DNA of 64,000 nt from Bacteroidales bacterium (GCA_017962375.1 JAGCVJ010000016.1:51568-115567); one strand, 5' to 3'; positions 9,026 through 17,903 are shown, counted from the stretch's first letter. Notes: generated from the letters alone by a model not told the origin. Numbers and translations: made by a program.

Positions 9026-10009
9026 TTAGTTTCTCGGGTCTTGTTTAAGTGTAAGGTTTCTTGCGCCCCAAGGAGAATTGCGCAGAAGATCCTGGTTGAA
9101 TGTAAGGATGTTGCTCTCCACATCGTGGATGCCGCTGTCTACGCTCTGGCCGTTCTGGTAGAGGTAAACGGCTGCGGCAATTGCGGCAACTATCTCCTCG
9201 TCTACGTTAGAAGGATTGGCTGATACGGCAGCGGCCTTAGGAGCGGCTTTTGCAGCCTTCTCGGCCTCAGCCTTTTTGATGGCTCTCTTTCCGATGGTCC
9301 TGAAGCAGAGGTAGAGGATGATCAAGCACAGGAACACAACGCTCATGGCAATCATTGCCAGGATGGCGCCGTATGGGTCCTGCTTTTTCATCTTCTCGCT
9401 CTTGGTCTCCACTGCCTTTGTGGCGTTGGTCTGGCCAGGAGTAGGGTGGTCCAGCAGACCGAAACCGCCGTCTTCTCCGATTTCGGAGTCTTCGTGGTTC
9501 TTCCTGTAGGACTGCTTGCTCCAGTTCAGAGGCTCGTGAGTGCCTTTGCCGTCAAGAATTCTTCCGTAAGAACGGTTCTCGGCGATTTCAGCAGGGAGAT
9601 GTATCTCGTCCAGAAGAGTAACTCCATCAGTTGCATAGAGATACAGGTCTCTTACACCGTCCAGAGTAAAGTTCATGTGGAACACTCCTGCCGTAGGATT
9701 GCCGTCTGCATAAAGCACAAAGTATCTTCTCAAAGGAATCTGCGTTGCAGGATTTCCCTTGGGAATCATGTACTTTGTAGGATTGGCCTTGTCGTCTGTA
9801 ATATAGAAGCCCGCAACATCCACCATACCGAAGGCGGTGTTAAAAAGCTCTATCCATCCGCATCTGTCGCCATGCTCGTCCTCGATTCCGGTTGTGTTGG
9901 ACGTCTGGACCTCGTTGATCCTTATGTCCACCGGACTCTGGGCGCGAAGCACGCTGGAAGCGAGCAGCAGAGAAGCCAATGTGAAAATTGATAGTATCTT
10001 CTTCATCAT
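9026..10009 (-). CDS. OadG-family sodium pump subunit with N-terminal lamin-tail domain
   Basis: Small-subunit analogue (OadG/MmdD) of the decarboxylase pump, fused to an exported domain. Residues 1-23 are a signal peptide (ending near VLRAQ). Residues 30-195 read as a lamin-tail domain: INEVQTSN, GWIELFN, VDVAGFYITDD and the closing HPTPGQTN. One transmembrane helix follows (about 214-237), then a cytosolic Ala/Lys-rich tail and a C-terminal segment ending RNLTLKQDPRN. OadG proteins hold the soluble carboxyltransferase to the membrane; the periplasmic lamin-tail part is extra. It lies between mmdA and mmdC with short gaps. Start could also be the second Met. The domain order is seen in the sequence; the role of the exported part is unknown. 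Confidence 0.85.
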   Translation of the reverse strand: MMKKILSIFTLASLLLASSVLRAQSPVDIRINEVQTSNTTGIEDEHGDRCGWIELFNTAFGMVDVAGFYITDDKANPTKYMIPKGNPATQIPLRRYFVLYADGNPTAGVFHMNFTLDGVRDLYLYATDGVTLLDEIHLPAEIAENRSYGRILDGKGTHEPLNWSKQSYRKNHEDSEIGEDGGFGLLDHPTPGQTNATKAVETKSEKMKKQDPYGAILAMIAMSVVFLCLIILYLCFRTIGKRAIKKAEAEKAAKAAPKAAAVSANPSNVDEEIVAAIAAAVYLYQNGQSVDSGIHDVESNILTFNQDLLRNSPWGARNLTLKQDPRN

Positions 10010-10017
10010 CTTCTCTT

Positions 10018-11568
10018 TTACAGTGGCAGGTTATCGTGCTTCTTTGCAGGGTTTGTCAATCTCTTGTTCTCGAGCTGATGCAGAGCGCGGATTACTCTGA
10101 AACGAGTGTTTCTTGGCTCAATAACATCATCTATATAGCCGTACTTGGCTGCATTGTAAGGGTTTGCGAATGCATCCCTGTACTCTTTCTCTTTCTCTGC
10201 CTTGAATGCCTCAACATCCTGAGCCTCTTTCATTTCCTTTCCGTAGAGGATCTCGATTGCTCCGCTAGGACCCATAATAGCGATCTCGGCGTTAGGCCAT
10301 GCGTAGTTGATGTCGCCTCTGAGGTGCTTAGAACTCATAACGCAGTATGCGCCGCCGTAAGCCTTTCTGAGAACAACTGTAATCTTTGGAACGGTAGCCT
10401 CGCCGAATGCGTACAGAAGCTTTGCTCCGTGGAGGATGATTCCGTTGTATTCCTGCTGGGTTCCAGGGAGGAAGCCAGGCACGTCCTCAAGGGTGAGGAT
10501 AGGGATGTTGAACGCGTCGCAGAAGCGTACGAACCTTGCGCCCTTGCGGCTGGAGTTGGAGTCGAGCACGCCGGCCAGCACTGCAGGCTGGTTGGCAACG
10601 ATGCCCACTGCAATGCCGTCGAACCTTGCGAAACCAACGATAAGGCTCTTTGCGTAATCCTTGTGAACTTCCAGGAACTTTCCGTCATCCACGATGTGCT
10701 TGATGACATCGTACATGTTGTATGGCTTGTTTGGATTGTCGGGAATTATCTCGTTGAGAATATCGTCCATACGGTTGATAGGGTCGTTGGTAGGAACGAC
10801 AGGGGTCTTCTCCAGATTGTTCTGAGGCAGGTATGAAAGCAGATCCTTGATGGTCTGGATACCTATTTCCTCGTTGTCAACTGCAAAGTGGGCTACACCT
10901 GACTTGCTGGCGTGAACGCTTGCACCTCCCAGAGTCTCCTGAGTAACGTCCTCTCCAAGAACGCTCTTTACAACCTTAGGTCCGGTAAGGAACATGTAGC
11001 TGCCCTTGGACATGATGTTGAAGTCGGTCAGTGCAGGGGAATAAACCGCGCCGCCTGCGCAAGGACCGAAAATAGCGGAAATCTGAGGAATTACGCCGCT
11101 GGCAAGAATATTCCTCTGGAAAATGTCGGTATAGCCTGCAAGAGCGTTAACGCCTTCCTGGATACGTGCTCCGCCGGAGTCGTTGATTCCGATTACAGGA
11201 GCGCCTACCTTCATGGCGATGTCCATCACCTTGCAAATCTTCTGGGCGAAAGTCTCGCTGAGAGAACCTCCCAAAACGGTGAAATCCTGGGCGAAAACAT
11301 AAACCAGCCTGCCTCCGATTGTGCCGTAGCCGGTTACAACGCCATCGCCGAGAACATGGTTCTTCTCCATTCCGAAGTTGGTGCAGCGGTGGGTTACGAA
11401 CATGTCAAACTCCTCGAAGCTGCCCTCGTCGAGCAACATCATGAGTCTCTCTCTTGCTGTGAATTTTCCTTTTTCGTGCTGGGAGTCGATCCTCTTCTGG
11501 CCGCCGCCCATGCGCGCTTTTTCCCTAAGGGATATCAACGCCTTTACTTCTTCGAGCTGCTTACTCAT
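10018..11568 (-). CDS. mmdA: Methylmalonyl-CoA decarboxylase alpha subunit (carboxyltransferase)
   Basis: Transfers the carboxyl group of (S)-methylmalonyl-CoA to the biotin carrier, releasing propionyl-CoA. The 516-residue protein belongs to the propionyl-CoA carboxylase beta/MmdA family, with two crotonase-like halves. Visible landmarks are [32 protein letters not shown] (near 125), [14 protein letters not shown] and, in the second half, [13 protein letters not shown] and the [12 protein letters not shown] oxyanion region. It is not the pyruvate carboxylase-like OadA, which identifies the complex as methylmalonyl-CoA rather than oxaloacetate specific. A propionyl-CoA carboxylase assignment is possible, but no biotin carboxylase gene lies nearby. 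It begins 18 bases after mce. Confidence 0.92.
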   Translation of the reverse strand: MSKQLEEVKALISLREKARMGGGQKRIDSQHEKGKFTARERLMMLLDEGSFEEFDMFVTHRCTNFGMEKNHVLGDGVVTGYGTIGGRLVYVFAQDFTVLGGSLSETFAQKICKVMDIAMKVGAPVIGINDSGGARIQEGVNALAGYTDIFQRNILASGVIPQISAIFGPCAGGAVYSPALTDFNIMSKGSYMFLTGPKVVKSVLGEDVTQETLGGASVHASKSGVAHFAVDNEEIGIQTIKDLLSYLPQNNLEKTPVVPTNDPINRMDDILNEIIPDNPNKPYNMYDVIKHIVDDGKFLEVHKDYAKSLIVGFARFDGIAVGIVANQPAVLAGVLDSNSSRKGARFVRFCDAFNIPILTLEDVPGFLPGTQQEYNGIILHGAKLLYAFGEATVPKITVVLRKAYGGAYCVMSSKHLRGDINYAWPNAEIAIMGPSGAIEILYGKEMKEAQDVEAFKAEKEKEYRDAFANPYNAAKYGYIDDVIEPRNTRFRVIRALHQLENKRLTNPAKKHDNLPL

Positions 11569-11586
11569 AACGATATCTCTTTTTTA

Positions 11587-12000
11587 TTATTTCTTGTTAG
11601 GGTCTTCGCAGATCTCAGTAAGCACGCCGTGAGTTGATTTTGGATGGAGGAATGCTATATTCAGACCCTCTGCGCCCTTTCTCGGAGCCTTGTCGATGAG
11701 TCTTACGCCCTTGCCCTCAAGTTCTGTAAGGCAAGTCTGGACTGAAGGAGTTGAGAAAGCCACATGGTGAACACCCTCTCCTCTTTTCTCGATGAACTTG
11801 GCGATAGTTCCCTCAGGATCAGTGCTCTCCAAAAGCTCGAGTTTTGTCTGTCCAATCTTGAAGAAAGCGGTCTTTACCTTCTGGTCCTTTACTTCCTCAA
11901 TTGAGTAGCATTTCAGGCCAAGCATTTCTTCGTAATAAGGAATAGCCTCTTCCAAAGACTTAACGGCGATTCCAAGATGTTCAATATGAGTTAATTCCAT
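11587..12000 (-). CDS. mce: Methylmalonyl-CoA epimerase
   Basis: Interconverts (R)- and (S)-methylmalonyl-CoA, feeding the product of methylmalonyl-CoA mutase to the decarboxylase encoded downstream. The 137-residue glyoxalase-fold protein has two beta-alpha-beta-beta-beta units; metal ligands are His (IEHLGIAV, residue 8), His (GVHHVAFS, near 77-78) and Glu (VLTEICEDP near 130). It is the first gene of the operon and its position fits the succinate-to-propionate route. The length equals that of typical bacterial epimerases. Confidence 0.95.
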   Translation of the reverse strand: MELTHIEHLGIAVKSLEEAIPYYEEMLGLKCYSIEEVKDQKVKTAFFKIGQTKLELLESTDPEGTIAKFIEKRGEGVHHVAFSTPSVQTCLTELEGKGVRLIDKAPRKGAEGLNIAFLHPKSTHGVLTEICEDPNKK

Positions 12001-12041
12001 AGTATTATTAATTTTATGTTCATATATTCCTTAAAAAGAAT

Positions 12042-12060
12042 AAAGCCCGCATGGGGCTTT
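12042..12060 (-). terminator. Probable terminator after yebC
   Basis: AAAGCCC and GGGCTTT pair across a 5-base loop, followed on the minus strand by TATTCTTTTT. It lies 17 bases downstream of the yebC stop and in front of mce. The T-rich run is interrupted, so it may be leaky. Confidence 0.65.
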
Positions 12061-12076
12061 ACCGGGTCTATTTTCC

Positions 12077-12817
12077 CTATTCCGACAGGTCCAGTGTATG
12101 ATATACGTTCTGAACGTCGTCGTCGTTTTCTATCTTCTCAATCAGCTTCTCGTTTTCCAGGCGCTGTTCTTCCGGAAGCTTCTTCAAGTCCACGGTAGGT
12201 ATCCTCTCGAATCCTCCGCTGACGATTGTATATCCTTTTTCCTCGATGTACTTCTGGATATCGCCGAACGACTTGTAGGCTCCGTAGATTACAACCGTCT
12301 TGTTCCCGTCATCGTCCTCCTCGCTGAAGACTTCGTCCGCGCCATAGTCTATAAGCTCGAGTTCCAGTTCATCCAAGTCTATAGGGTCTTTCTCGCTCTT
12401 GATCTTGAACACGCACTTGTGCTCGAACATGAACTCCACGCTGCCGCTGGTTCCCAGGGTTCCGTTATACTTGTTGAAGTAGCTGCGGATATTGGCCACT
12501 GTACGTGTGTGGTTGTCGGTAGCGGTTTCTATGAGGTAAGCGATTCCGCCAGGCCCGTAGCCTTCGTAAACTATTTCCTGGAAATCGCTCTGGTCTTTCT
12601 CTACAGCTCTCTTTATTGCCCTGTCAATGTTCTCCTTAGGCATGTTCTCGCTCTTTGCCGTCTGGATGATGGTTCTCAGGGTAGGGTTGTAGTCCGGATC
12701 CGGACCTCCGTTCTTTGCTGCAATAGTGATTTCTTTTCCGAGGCGGGTGAAGACGCGGGCCATATTGCCCCATCTCTTGAACTTCCTCTCTTTTCTGAAT
12801 TCAAACGCTCTTCCCAT
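12077..12817 (-). CDS. YebC/PmpR (TACO1) family protein
   Basis: Cytosolic YebC-family protein, long annotated as a transcriptional regulator and more recently linked to translation of proline-rich stretches. The 246-residue protein has the family opening MGRAFEFRKERKFKRWGNMARVF (shown as positions 1-23), the NPTLRTIIQTAKSENMPK block near 45-62 and YEGYGPGGIAYLIE near 85. The acidic C-terminus carries ENDDDVQNVYHTLD, a strongly conserved ending. The first gene of this minus-strand pair is the TPR protein 6 bases upstream, so the two may share a transcript. Confidence 0.93.
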   Translation of the reverse strand: MGRAFEFRKERKFKRWGNMARVFTRLGKEITIAAKNGGPDPDYNPTLRTIIQTAKSENMPKENIDRAIKRAVEKDQSDFQEIVYEGYGPGGIAYLIETATDNHTRTVANIRSYFNKYNGTLGTSGSVEFMFEHKCVFKIKSEKDPIDLDELELELIDYGADEVFSEEDDDGNKTVVIYGAYKSFGDIQKYIEEKGYTIVSGGFERIPTVDLKKLPEEQRLENEKLIEKIENDDDVQNVYHTLDLSE

Positions 12818-12823
12818 TGTACG

Positions 12824-13504
12824 CTACTTTATGGATGCTTCTACTCTGGAAATGAATTTCTGCACCTCCATTCCCTCAGGCGAGTTAGGGAACTCGTTCT
12901 TGATCTTGTTGTAAGCTGCCAGAGCCTTGTCAAGCTGGCCGAGCTCTTCGTAGCAGATGCCTGCCTTCTGCAGATAGCCTGCGCTGAAGATGTTGTTGCT
13001 TATGCTGGCGGCCTCTTCAAAATAAGGAACTGAAGCGGCAATGTCTCCTTTGTTTACCAAAGCGTCGCCGATGGCGGCCTTTGCCCTTGCCTTCATGATG
13101 TTGTCCTTGGTGCTGTATTTCTTCAAATAGTCAATAGCCTTGTCATAGTCGCCGAGTCTGAGGCAGCAGATTCCTGCATCAAAGAAAACGGCTTCTCCTG
13201 CCTTCTTTCCGTATTTGTCAATTACCTGCGCAAAGCCGAGGGAGTTGCCGTCTCCGTTGAGAGCCAGGTTGAAAGAATCCAGCCTGAAATACCTCTCAGC
13301 AACGAAAAGCTGGTCTACAGCCTCTCTCTGCTTAGGTTGATAAATAAGGGAATACCATGCGTAAATAAGGGCTGCCACTACAATAATGCCTCCTGCCACA
13401 TATCCGATAGTCTTCTTGTTTTTCTCGAAGAACACTTCTGTCTTTGAAAGGGCCTCGGCAACGTTTGCCTTAGGCTCAGAGCTTTCTTTGTTGATTTTAG
13501 CCAT
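12824..13504 (-). CDS. Membrane-anchored tetratricopeptide repeat protein
   Basis: A 226-residue protein with a cytosolic N-terminus of about 32 residues, one transmembrane helix (about 33-54, TIGYVAGGIIVVAALIYAWY) and a C-terminal region of about five TPR-like helical pairs, for example CCLRLGDYDKAIDYLKKY and CYEELGQLDKALAAYNKI. The topology resembles YfgM/Anc proteins that bind exported proteins near the Sec translocon, but sequence alone does not prove this. It is divergent from recF with 71 bases between. Function unassigned. Confidence 0.8.
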   Translation of the reverse strand: MAKINKESSEPKANVAEALSKTEVFFEKNKKTIGYVAGGIIVVAALIYAWYSLIYQPKQREAVDQLFVAERYFRLDSFNLALNGDGNSLGFAQVIDKYGKKAGEAVFFDAGICCLRLGDYDKAIDYLKKYSTKDNIMKARAKAAIGDALVNKGDIAASVPYFEEAASISNNIFSAGYLQKAGICYEELGQLDKALAAYNKIKNEFPNSPEGMEVQKFISRVEASIK

Positions 13505-13550
13505 TTTTATTAAGATTTTTTGCGAGGTGCAAATTTACGGATAAATATTC

Positions 13551-13558
13551 TAATTTTG
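13551..13558 (+). promoter_or_regulatory. Promoter -7 box of recF
   Basis: TAATTTTG fits the Bacteroidota -7 consensus TAnnTTTG and ends 17 bases before the recF start. No well-spaced -33 TTTG is seen. Confidence 0.5.
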
Positions 13559-13575
13559 CAATAGTTTTAAGCGAT

Positions 13576-14697
13576 ATGTTTTTAAGCAGGATACTCATAA
13601 CGGATTTCAAGAACATTGCCTCTGCAGACCTGGTTTTCTCCGACAGGCTTAATTGCATTTCGGGCAGCAACGGCAGCGGGAAAACCAATCTCCTGGATGC
13701 CGTGTACAGCCTTTCCATGGCCAAGAGCTTCTTCAATTTCCAGGACTGCCACTGCGTGCGGCATTCCCGGAAAAGCTGCGCCCTGGCCGGATTCTACACT
13801 ATGGACGACGGATCTTCCAACAAAATCGGGCTGGCCCTGTATGCTGAAGGAGAGAAGGAGGGGAAGACAATGAAACGGAACGACAAGGCCTACAAGAGGC
13901 TTGCTGACCACATCGGCCTTATTCCTATAGTTATGGTATCGCCTCAGGACTCGTCGCTGATCAACCTGTCGGCCGAGGAAAGGAGAAGGTTCCTGAACGC
14001 CCTTCTGAGCCAGATAGACCGCGAATACTTGGATCGTCTCCAGCGCTACAACAAGACACTTATGCAGAGAAACCGCCTTCTGAAAGACTTCAACGTCCAG
14101 AACGAGCTTCTAGAGGTCTTCGACAGCCAAATGTGCGAGAACGCGGCCTATATATTCCAGGCCCGCCAGAAGCTTTGCGCCACTCTGGAGGAAAGCGTCC
14201 AGAACTATTATTCCAAGGTCAGCGGAGAGAAGGAAAAGGTCAGAATCTGCTACCAGTCCGAGCTTTTGAAGCATTCCATGGCAGAAATCCTGAAGAAAAA
14301 CCTGGAAAGAGACAAGGTGATGGGATTCACCACTTCAGGCATTCATCGCGATGACCTTTCCTTTGAAATGGACTCCCTGAGCGGGTTCCATCCTCTTAAA
14401 AGGACTGCCAGCCAGGGGCAGCAGAAATGCTTCCAGATAGCCCTCAAACTGGCCCAGTTCGACATTATGAAAGAAAGGACAGGCGGCCTGTCTCCAATTC
14501 TGCTGCTGGACGACGTGTTTGACAAGCTGGATATGGAGAGGGTGGAATACCTGCTTCAGATGGTCAGCGGAAGCGGCTTCGGCCAGATATTCATAACCGA
14601 CAGCAACAAGGTCAGAATGAATGCCCTGGTAGAAAAAGTAGGCGGAAAATGCCGCAACTTTGAAGTAAAGGCAGGAACTATAGAAGCGTCAGAATGA
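13576..14697 (+). CDS. recF: DNA replication/repair protein RecF
   Basis: SMC-like ATPase that helps load RecA at single-strand gaps. The 373-residue protein has Walker A GSNGSGKTNLLDA at about residues 31-43, a helical lobe, and at the C-terminus the ABC-type signature region (TASQGQQKCFQIALKLAQ) and Walker B PILLLDDVFDKLD. The length is normal. The stop overlaps the start of the next gene by four bases (ATGA), so translation is probably coupled. The usual dnaA-dnaN-recF order is not seen here; this recF pairs with a DciA-like gene instead, common in this phylum. Confidence 0.96.
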   Translation: MFLSRILITDFKNIASADLVFSDRLNCISGSNGSGKTNLLDAVYSLSMAKSFFNFQDCHCVRHSRKSCALAGFYTMDDGSSNKIGLALYAEGEKEGKTMKRNDKAYKRLADHIGLIPIVMVSPQDSSLINLSAEERRRFLNALLSQIDREYLDRLQRYNKTLMQRNRLLKDFNVQNELLEVFDSQMCENAAYIFQARQKLCATLEESVQNYYSKVSGEKEKVRICYQSELLKHSMAEILKKNLERDKVMGFTTSGIHRDDLSFEMDSLSGFHPLKRTASQGQQKCFQIALKLAQFDIMKERTGGLSPILLLDDVFDKLDMERVEYLLQMVSGSGFGQIFITDSNKVRMNALVEKVGGKCRNFEVKAGTIEASE

Positions 14698-14984
14698 AAA
14701 AGCAGAGCAGCGTCAAATTGGGAGATTTGCTGAAAGACTATCTTTCAGACATAGGCAAGAGCCAGGGAATACTCGGGGCCAGGGTGGTCCGCTGCTGGGA
14801 CGAGACCATGGAAGAGAATGTGGTCAAGGCCACTTCCTCCAAGTTCTTCAGAGACGGAATCCTCTATGTGACTCTCAGCTCTTCCATCATCAGAACCATC
14901 CTGACAAGGCGCAAGAAGTCTATTGTTTACCTGCTGAACAAGAGTCTGGGGGGAATGTATGTCAAATCTTTGGTGCTCAGATAA
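14694..14984 (+). CDS. DUF721/DciA-like protein
   Basis: A 96-residue protein of the DUF721 family. It shows the family pattern: a helix with LGDLLKDYLSD, then ARVVRCWDETM, the small strand pair FFRDGILYVTLSSS, and a basic helix ILTRRKKSIVYLLNKSLG. DciA proteins of this family are ancestral loaders of the replicative helicase DnaB; the link here is by family and by its overlap with recF. The short form, with little beyond the KH-like fold, is typical of Bacteroidota. Confidence 0.85.
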   Translation: MKKQSSVKLGDLLKDYLSDIGKSQGILGARVVRCWDETMEENVVKATSSKFFRDGILYVTLSSSIIRTILTRRKKSIVYLLNKSLGGMYVKSLVLR

Positions 14985-14985
14985 C

Positions 14986-16008
14986 ATGATTTGCATAGTT
15001 GACAATGCCATACCTTACATCAATGGAGTCCTGGAGCCGTATATGAATGTGATATATGCTCCCGGAGATGGCTTTTATGACGTGCTTTCAAAATATCCCG
15101 AAGAAGAATTCTGCCTTCTTACCAGAACCAGAACCAGATGTTCACAAGATCTTCTGGAGGGCAGAAAAGTAAGATTGATTGCTTCTGCCACAATCGGCAA
15201 AGACCATATAGATGAGGATTATTGCCGCGCAAATTCAATTTGCGTAGCAAATGCTCCGGGATGCAACTCCTCTGCCGTAATGCAGTACGTGTTCACATCT
15301 TTGGCATACTCCGGCATACTCCCTGAAACCGCAAAGGACAGGCATAATTCAACGATAGGGGTGATAGGTGCCGGCAATGTCGGCGAGAAAGTTGCCCGCC
15401 TGGCAGAAACTCTCGGATTCAGAGTCCTCAGAAACGACCCTCCAAAGCAGAAACAGGGTATTCCCCTGGAGTATTTCTCCCTGGAAGAAGTCCTGGAGAA
15501 TTCTGACATTGTAACTATCCATACTCCACTGGACAGCACCACAAGGGGCCTTGCCGGAAAGCATTTCTTCTCGGCAATAAAGAAAGGCGCGCATCTTGTT
15601 AACGCCTCCAGAGGCCCTGTAGTCGATGATAACGCCCTCCTGGAATCAAAGAAACTGGGTCTTTTCATCTGCGATGTATGGAACAATGAGCCGGATATAA
15701 ACAAAGACATACTCCAAAGAAGCGCTTTGGCAACTCCGCACATTGCCGGCTACTCTGTTGAAGGCAAGCAGAACGCCACCGACGCTGTTGTCAGGGCTGT
15801 TGCCGCTTACTTCAACATCGCTGAGCTCAAGGACTTCACATGCAGAAAAGCAGACGAGAGGCATCATCTTGACCTTAGTGGCAATCTGAAAGAACAATTG
15901 CTTTCTTTCTTCCCGATAGGGGAAACTGACATACTCCTCAGAGAATCTCCTGAAAAGTTTGAAACAATACGCAAACAATACATCTACCGCCATGAGTTTG
16001 ATTATTGA
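14986..16008 (+). CDS. pdxB: Erythronate-4-phosphate dehydrogenase
   Basis: Second step of the DXP-dependent vitamin B6 pathway, oxidising 4-phosphoerythronate with NAD. The 340-residue protein has the 2-hydroxyacid dehydrogenase layout: catalytic Arg in NASRGPVVDDNALL, Glu in DVWNNEPDINKD, His in ATPHIAGYSVEGK, and the Rossmann motif VIGAGNVGEKVARLAETLG near 124-142. The ending (residues about 275-340) fits the PdxB dimerisation domain. An upstream in-frame Met at 14959 lies inside the DUF721 gene and is not conserved; ATG 14986 gives the family start MICIVDNAIPY. It is followed by an overlapping DUF4301 gene. Confidence 0.93.
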   Translation: MICIVDNAIPYINGVLEPYMNVIYAPGDGFYDVLSKYPEEEFCLLTRTRTRCSQDLLEGRKVRLIASATIGKDHIDEDYCRANSICVANAPGCNSSAVMQYVFTSLAYSGILPETAKDRHNSTIGVIGAGNVGEKVARLAETLGFRVLRNDPPKQKQGIPLEYFSLEEVLENSDIVTIHTPLDSTTRGLAGKHFFSAIKKGAHLVNASRGPVVDDNALLESKKLGLFICDVWNNEPDINKDILQRSALATPHIAGYSVEGKQNATDAVVRAVAAYFNIAELKDFTCRKADERHHLDLSGNLKEQLLSFFPIGETDILLRESPEKFETIRKQYIYRHEFDY

Positions 16009-17218
16009 AAGAGCCGCTTCCACATCCGACGGTTCCATAAAGAGACTGAATGAAAAAGAAATATCAGTAGCCCTTGCTGAAGCAGAGGGCTTTGAAGGCA
16101 CTCTCTGCAAGTTTACTCCGGCAAGCGGTGCCGCTTCCAGAATGTTCAAGCCCCTCTTCGGCGAATCCCAAGAAATCATAAAGGAACTCAAGGCACATAC
16201 ACCTATAGATTTCTCCATCCCGAAAGAGACTCTGGCGGCAACTCCGAAAGGACTTCTGCCATTCCACAAGTATGCTATGTTTGTCCGTACTCCGCTGGAA
16301 GAACATCTTGCTGAAGGAGCATATTACGCCAAGGACAAAAATAAAAACGTCAAACTTTATTTCACTGTGTCCGAGGAGCATCTGATAGAGTTTGCGCATC
16401 TCTACGCCAAATTCGCTGAAGGTTACTCCAACCGTTACAACTGCCGTTTTACCGCCACTTTCACCACACAGGACCACTCCACAGACGCAACTGCATATAC
16501 AGAAGACGGCAAGCCTTTCATCAAGGCAGACGGCACCATCCTCACTCGTCCGGCTGGACACGGAGCTCTCCTGACAAACCTGAACCTCTGCACAGAAGAC
16601 TTCATTTTCATCAAGAACATAGACAATGTTGTAAAGGAACCTTTCCTCAACGATACCGCCAAATGGAAGAAAATCCTCCTTGGAAGAGCAATATCGCTGA
16701 GAAAGAGAATGGTCGAACTTGCCGATGACCAGATTGAATCATTCCTGAAAGAAGAGTTCTGCATATCCTTTGCACAGAAGCCTGACACACAGACCCTCAG
16801 ACAATATCTAAACCGTCCTCTCAGAGTCTGCGGTATGGTAAAGAACGAGGGCGAGCCCGGCGGCGGTCCGTTCATCTGCCGAGAAAAGGACGGTTCAACC
16901 TCTCTCCAGATCCTCGAGAGCGTACAGATAGAAGACAAATCCCTGATGAAAGAAAGCACTCATTTCAACCCTGTTGACATTGTCTGCTGCATAAAGGACA
17001 AAAACGGAAATGTCTTTGACCTCCAGAACTTTGTAGACAAAGAAACCGGCCTAAAAGTAGAGAAGAGCTTTGAAGGCAGAACTGCAAAATATACGGAACT
17101 CCCGGGACTGTGGAACGGCTCCATGAGCCGCTGGAACACACAGTTTGTGGAAGTTCCGCTATCTACTTTCAATCCTGTAAAAACCGTTACCGATCTCCTG
17201 AGACCTGCTCACCAGTAA
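15992..17218 (+). CDS. DUF4301 family protein, nucleotidyltransferase-like
   Basis: A 408-residue protein of the Bacteroidota family DUF4301, function not established. I chose ATG 15992 over a TTG at 15959; the gene overlaps pdxB by 17 bases in another frame, so coupling is likely. Two stretches look like a GT-A nucleotidyltransferase: FTPASGAASRMFK (near 40), resembling the G-G-x-G-T-R-M loop of sugar-nucleotide pyrophosphorylases, and RPAGHGALLTNLN followed by IFIKNIDNVV (near 185-210), resembling the PGHG and metal-binding segments of UDP-sugar pyrophosphorylases. This similarity is my inference. Further conserved-looking blocks are VCGMVKNEGEPGGGPF and SMSRWNTQFVEVP. Confidence 0.85.
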   Translation: MSLIIERAASTSDGSIKRLNEKEISVALAEAEGFEGTLCKFTPASGAASRMFKPLFGESQEIIKELKAHTPIDFSIPKETLAATPKGLLPFHKYAMFVRTPLEEHLAEGAYYAKDKNKNVKLYFTVSEEHLIEFAHLYAKFAEGYSNRYNCRFTATFTTQDHSTDATAYTEDGKPFIKADGTILTRPAGHGALLTNLNLCTEDFIFIKNIDNVVKEPFLNDTAKWKKILLGRAISLRKRMVELADDQIESFLKEEFCISFAQKPDTQTLRQYLNRPLRVCGMVKNEGEPGGGPFICREKDGSTSLQILESVQIEDKSLMKESTHFNPVDIVCCIKDKNGNVFDLQNFVDKETGLKVEKSFEGRTAKYTELPGLWNGSMSRWNTQFVEVPLSTFNPVKTVTDLLRPAHQ

Positions 17219-17498
17219 TAAGTTATCATTAACCTATATTATACCAGGCCGAAAAAGAAAGATGTTTATGCTTGAAAATAATGACTAATTTTGAGTGTCT
17301 TTAGGGATGCAGATTTCCGGACACACTTTTTGAAACACTACCGCTTTTCCCGATATCGCAAAATTAGTTTGTTTGTAAACGTAAAATCTGCACGAAGAAT
17401 GGGGGAGGGCACAAAAATTTAACTTAGGCACCTGTTCAAATTTATGGCAGTAGTATACCACTACACCTGTTCAAAAATAATGCAGTACACTAGTGGTA
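17219..17498. other. AT-rich intergenic stretch after DUF4301
   Basis: About 280 bases without a convincing gene. No frame gives a recognisable peptide. It carries the 35-base imperfect tandem repeat described separately at its right edge and marks the left border of a patch whose base composition is clearly more AT-rich than the rest of the window. It could hold decayed insertion-sequence ends, but no transposase remnant is recognisable. Confidence 0.5.
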
Positions 17499-17499
17499 C
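17430..17499. repeat. Two imperfect 35-base tandem repeats with palindromic cores
   Basis: Both units begin ACCTGTTCAAA (17430 and 17465, period 35), continue with ATG-CAGTA-like sequence and end in different small palindromes: GTAGT-ATACC-ACTAC in the first and GTAC-ACTAGTG-GTAC in the second. The pair abuts the 3' end of the orphan membrane-protein gene. It could be a remnant end of a mobile element, a recombination site or a protein-binding site. Confidence 0.6.
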
Positions 17500-17903
17500 T
17501 AATTTATAGATTTTCTTCTGACCTCTATAAAACATTTAATAATAATTGCAGTATTAATTATAATATTAAATAAAGTCTCATTCCAATAGAAATACATTGA
17601 TAATTGTGAACGTTCCATTGCTTCCAAATTCAAATAATATTTAGAAAGAATAACAGGTTGAAGCGCTTGTAATAGAACACGCATTATTAAGATTATAATA
17701 AAAAGCTTAAGGCTAACATTTATTAACTTTTTGTTTGTGAATAGCCAATAGAATAATGCAATTAATACTAAAGCAAGTATAATGGTAGTAGTAATGGCTT
17801 CAAGATTTAGCAATGCTGTGAGGCAAATAATAATTTTTGCAATACAAGAAAGAATGTAGCAGAAACATATGTAGGAAATTATTCCTTGGTAAAAACTTTT
17901 CAT
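17499..17903 (-). CDS. Orphan hypothetical membrane protein
   Basis: A 134-residue, very hydrophobic protein with about four predicted helices, including IISYICFCYILSCIAKIIICL (positions 8-28), TTTIILALVLIALFYWLF, LKLFIIILIMRVLL and LFNIIINTAIIIKCFI, and a basic end (EVRRKSIN). I do not recognise a family. Codon use is strongly AT-biased (many ATA, TTA, AAT codons), unlike all neighbours, which suggests recent transfer. It stands alone between the pdxB-DUF4301 unit and the iorA operon; the 35-base repeats overlap its stop codon. It could also be a fortuitous open frame in AT-rich DNA. Confidence 0.5.
   Translation of the reverse strand: MKSFYQGIISYICFCYILSCIAKIIICLTALLNLEAITTTIILALVLIALFYWLFTNKKLINVSLKLFIIILIMRVLLQALQPVILSKYYLNLEAMERSQLSMYFYWNETLFNIIINTAIIIKCFIEVRRKSIN

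Noticed and set aside
14958-14985. pdxB start at 14959
   Set aside because: It would add 9 residues inside the DUF721 gene; ATG 14986 directly follows that stop and begins with the family sequence.
17219-17498. Decayed transposase or insertion sequence
   Set aside because: No frame gives transposase motifs (DDE or HUH) and no paired terminal repeats with target duplication were found; only the tandem repeat remains.
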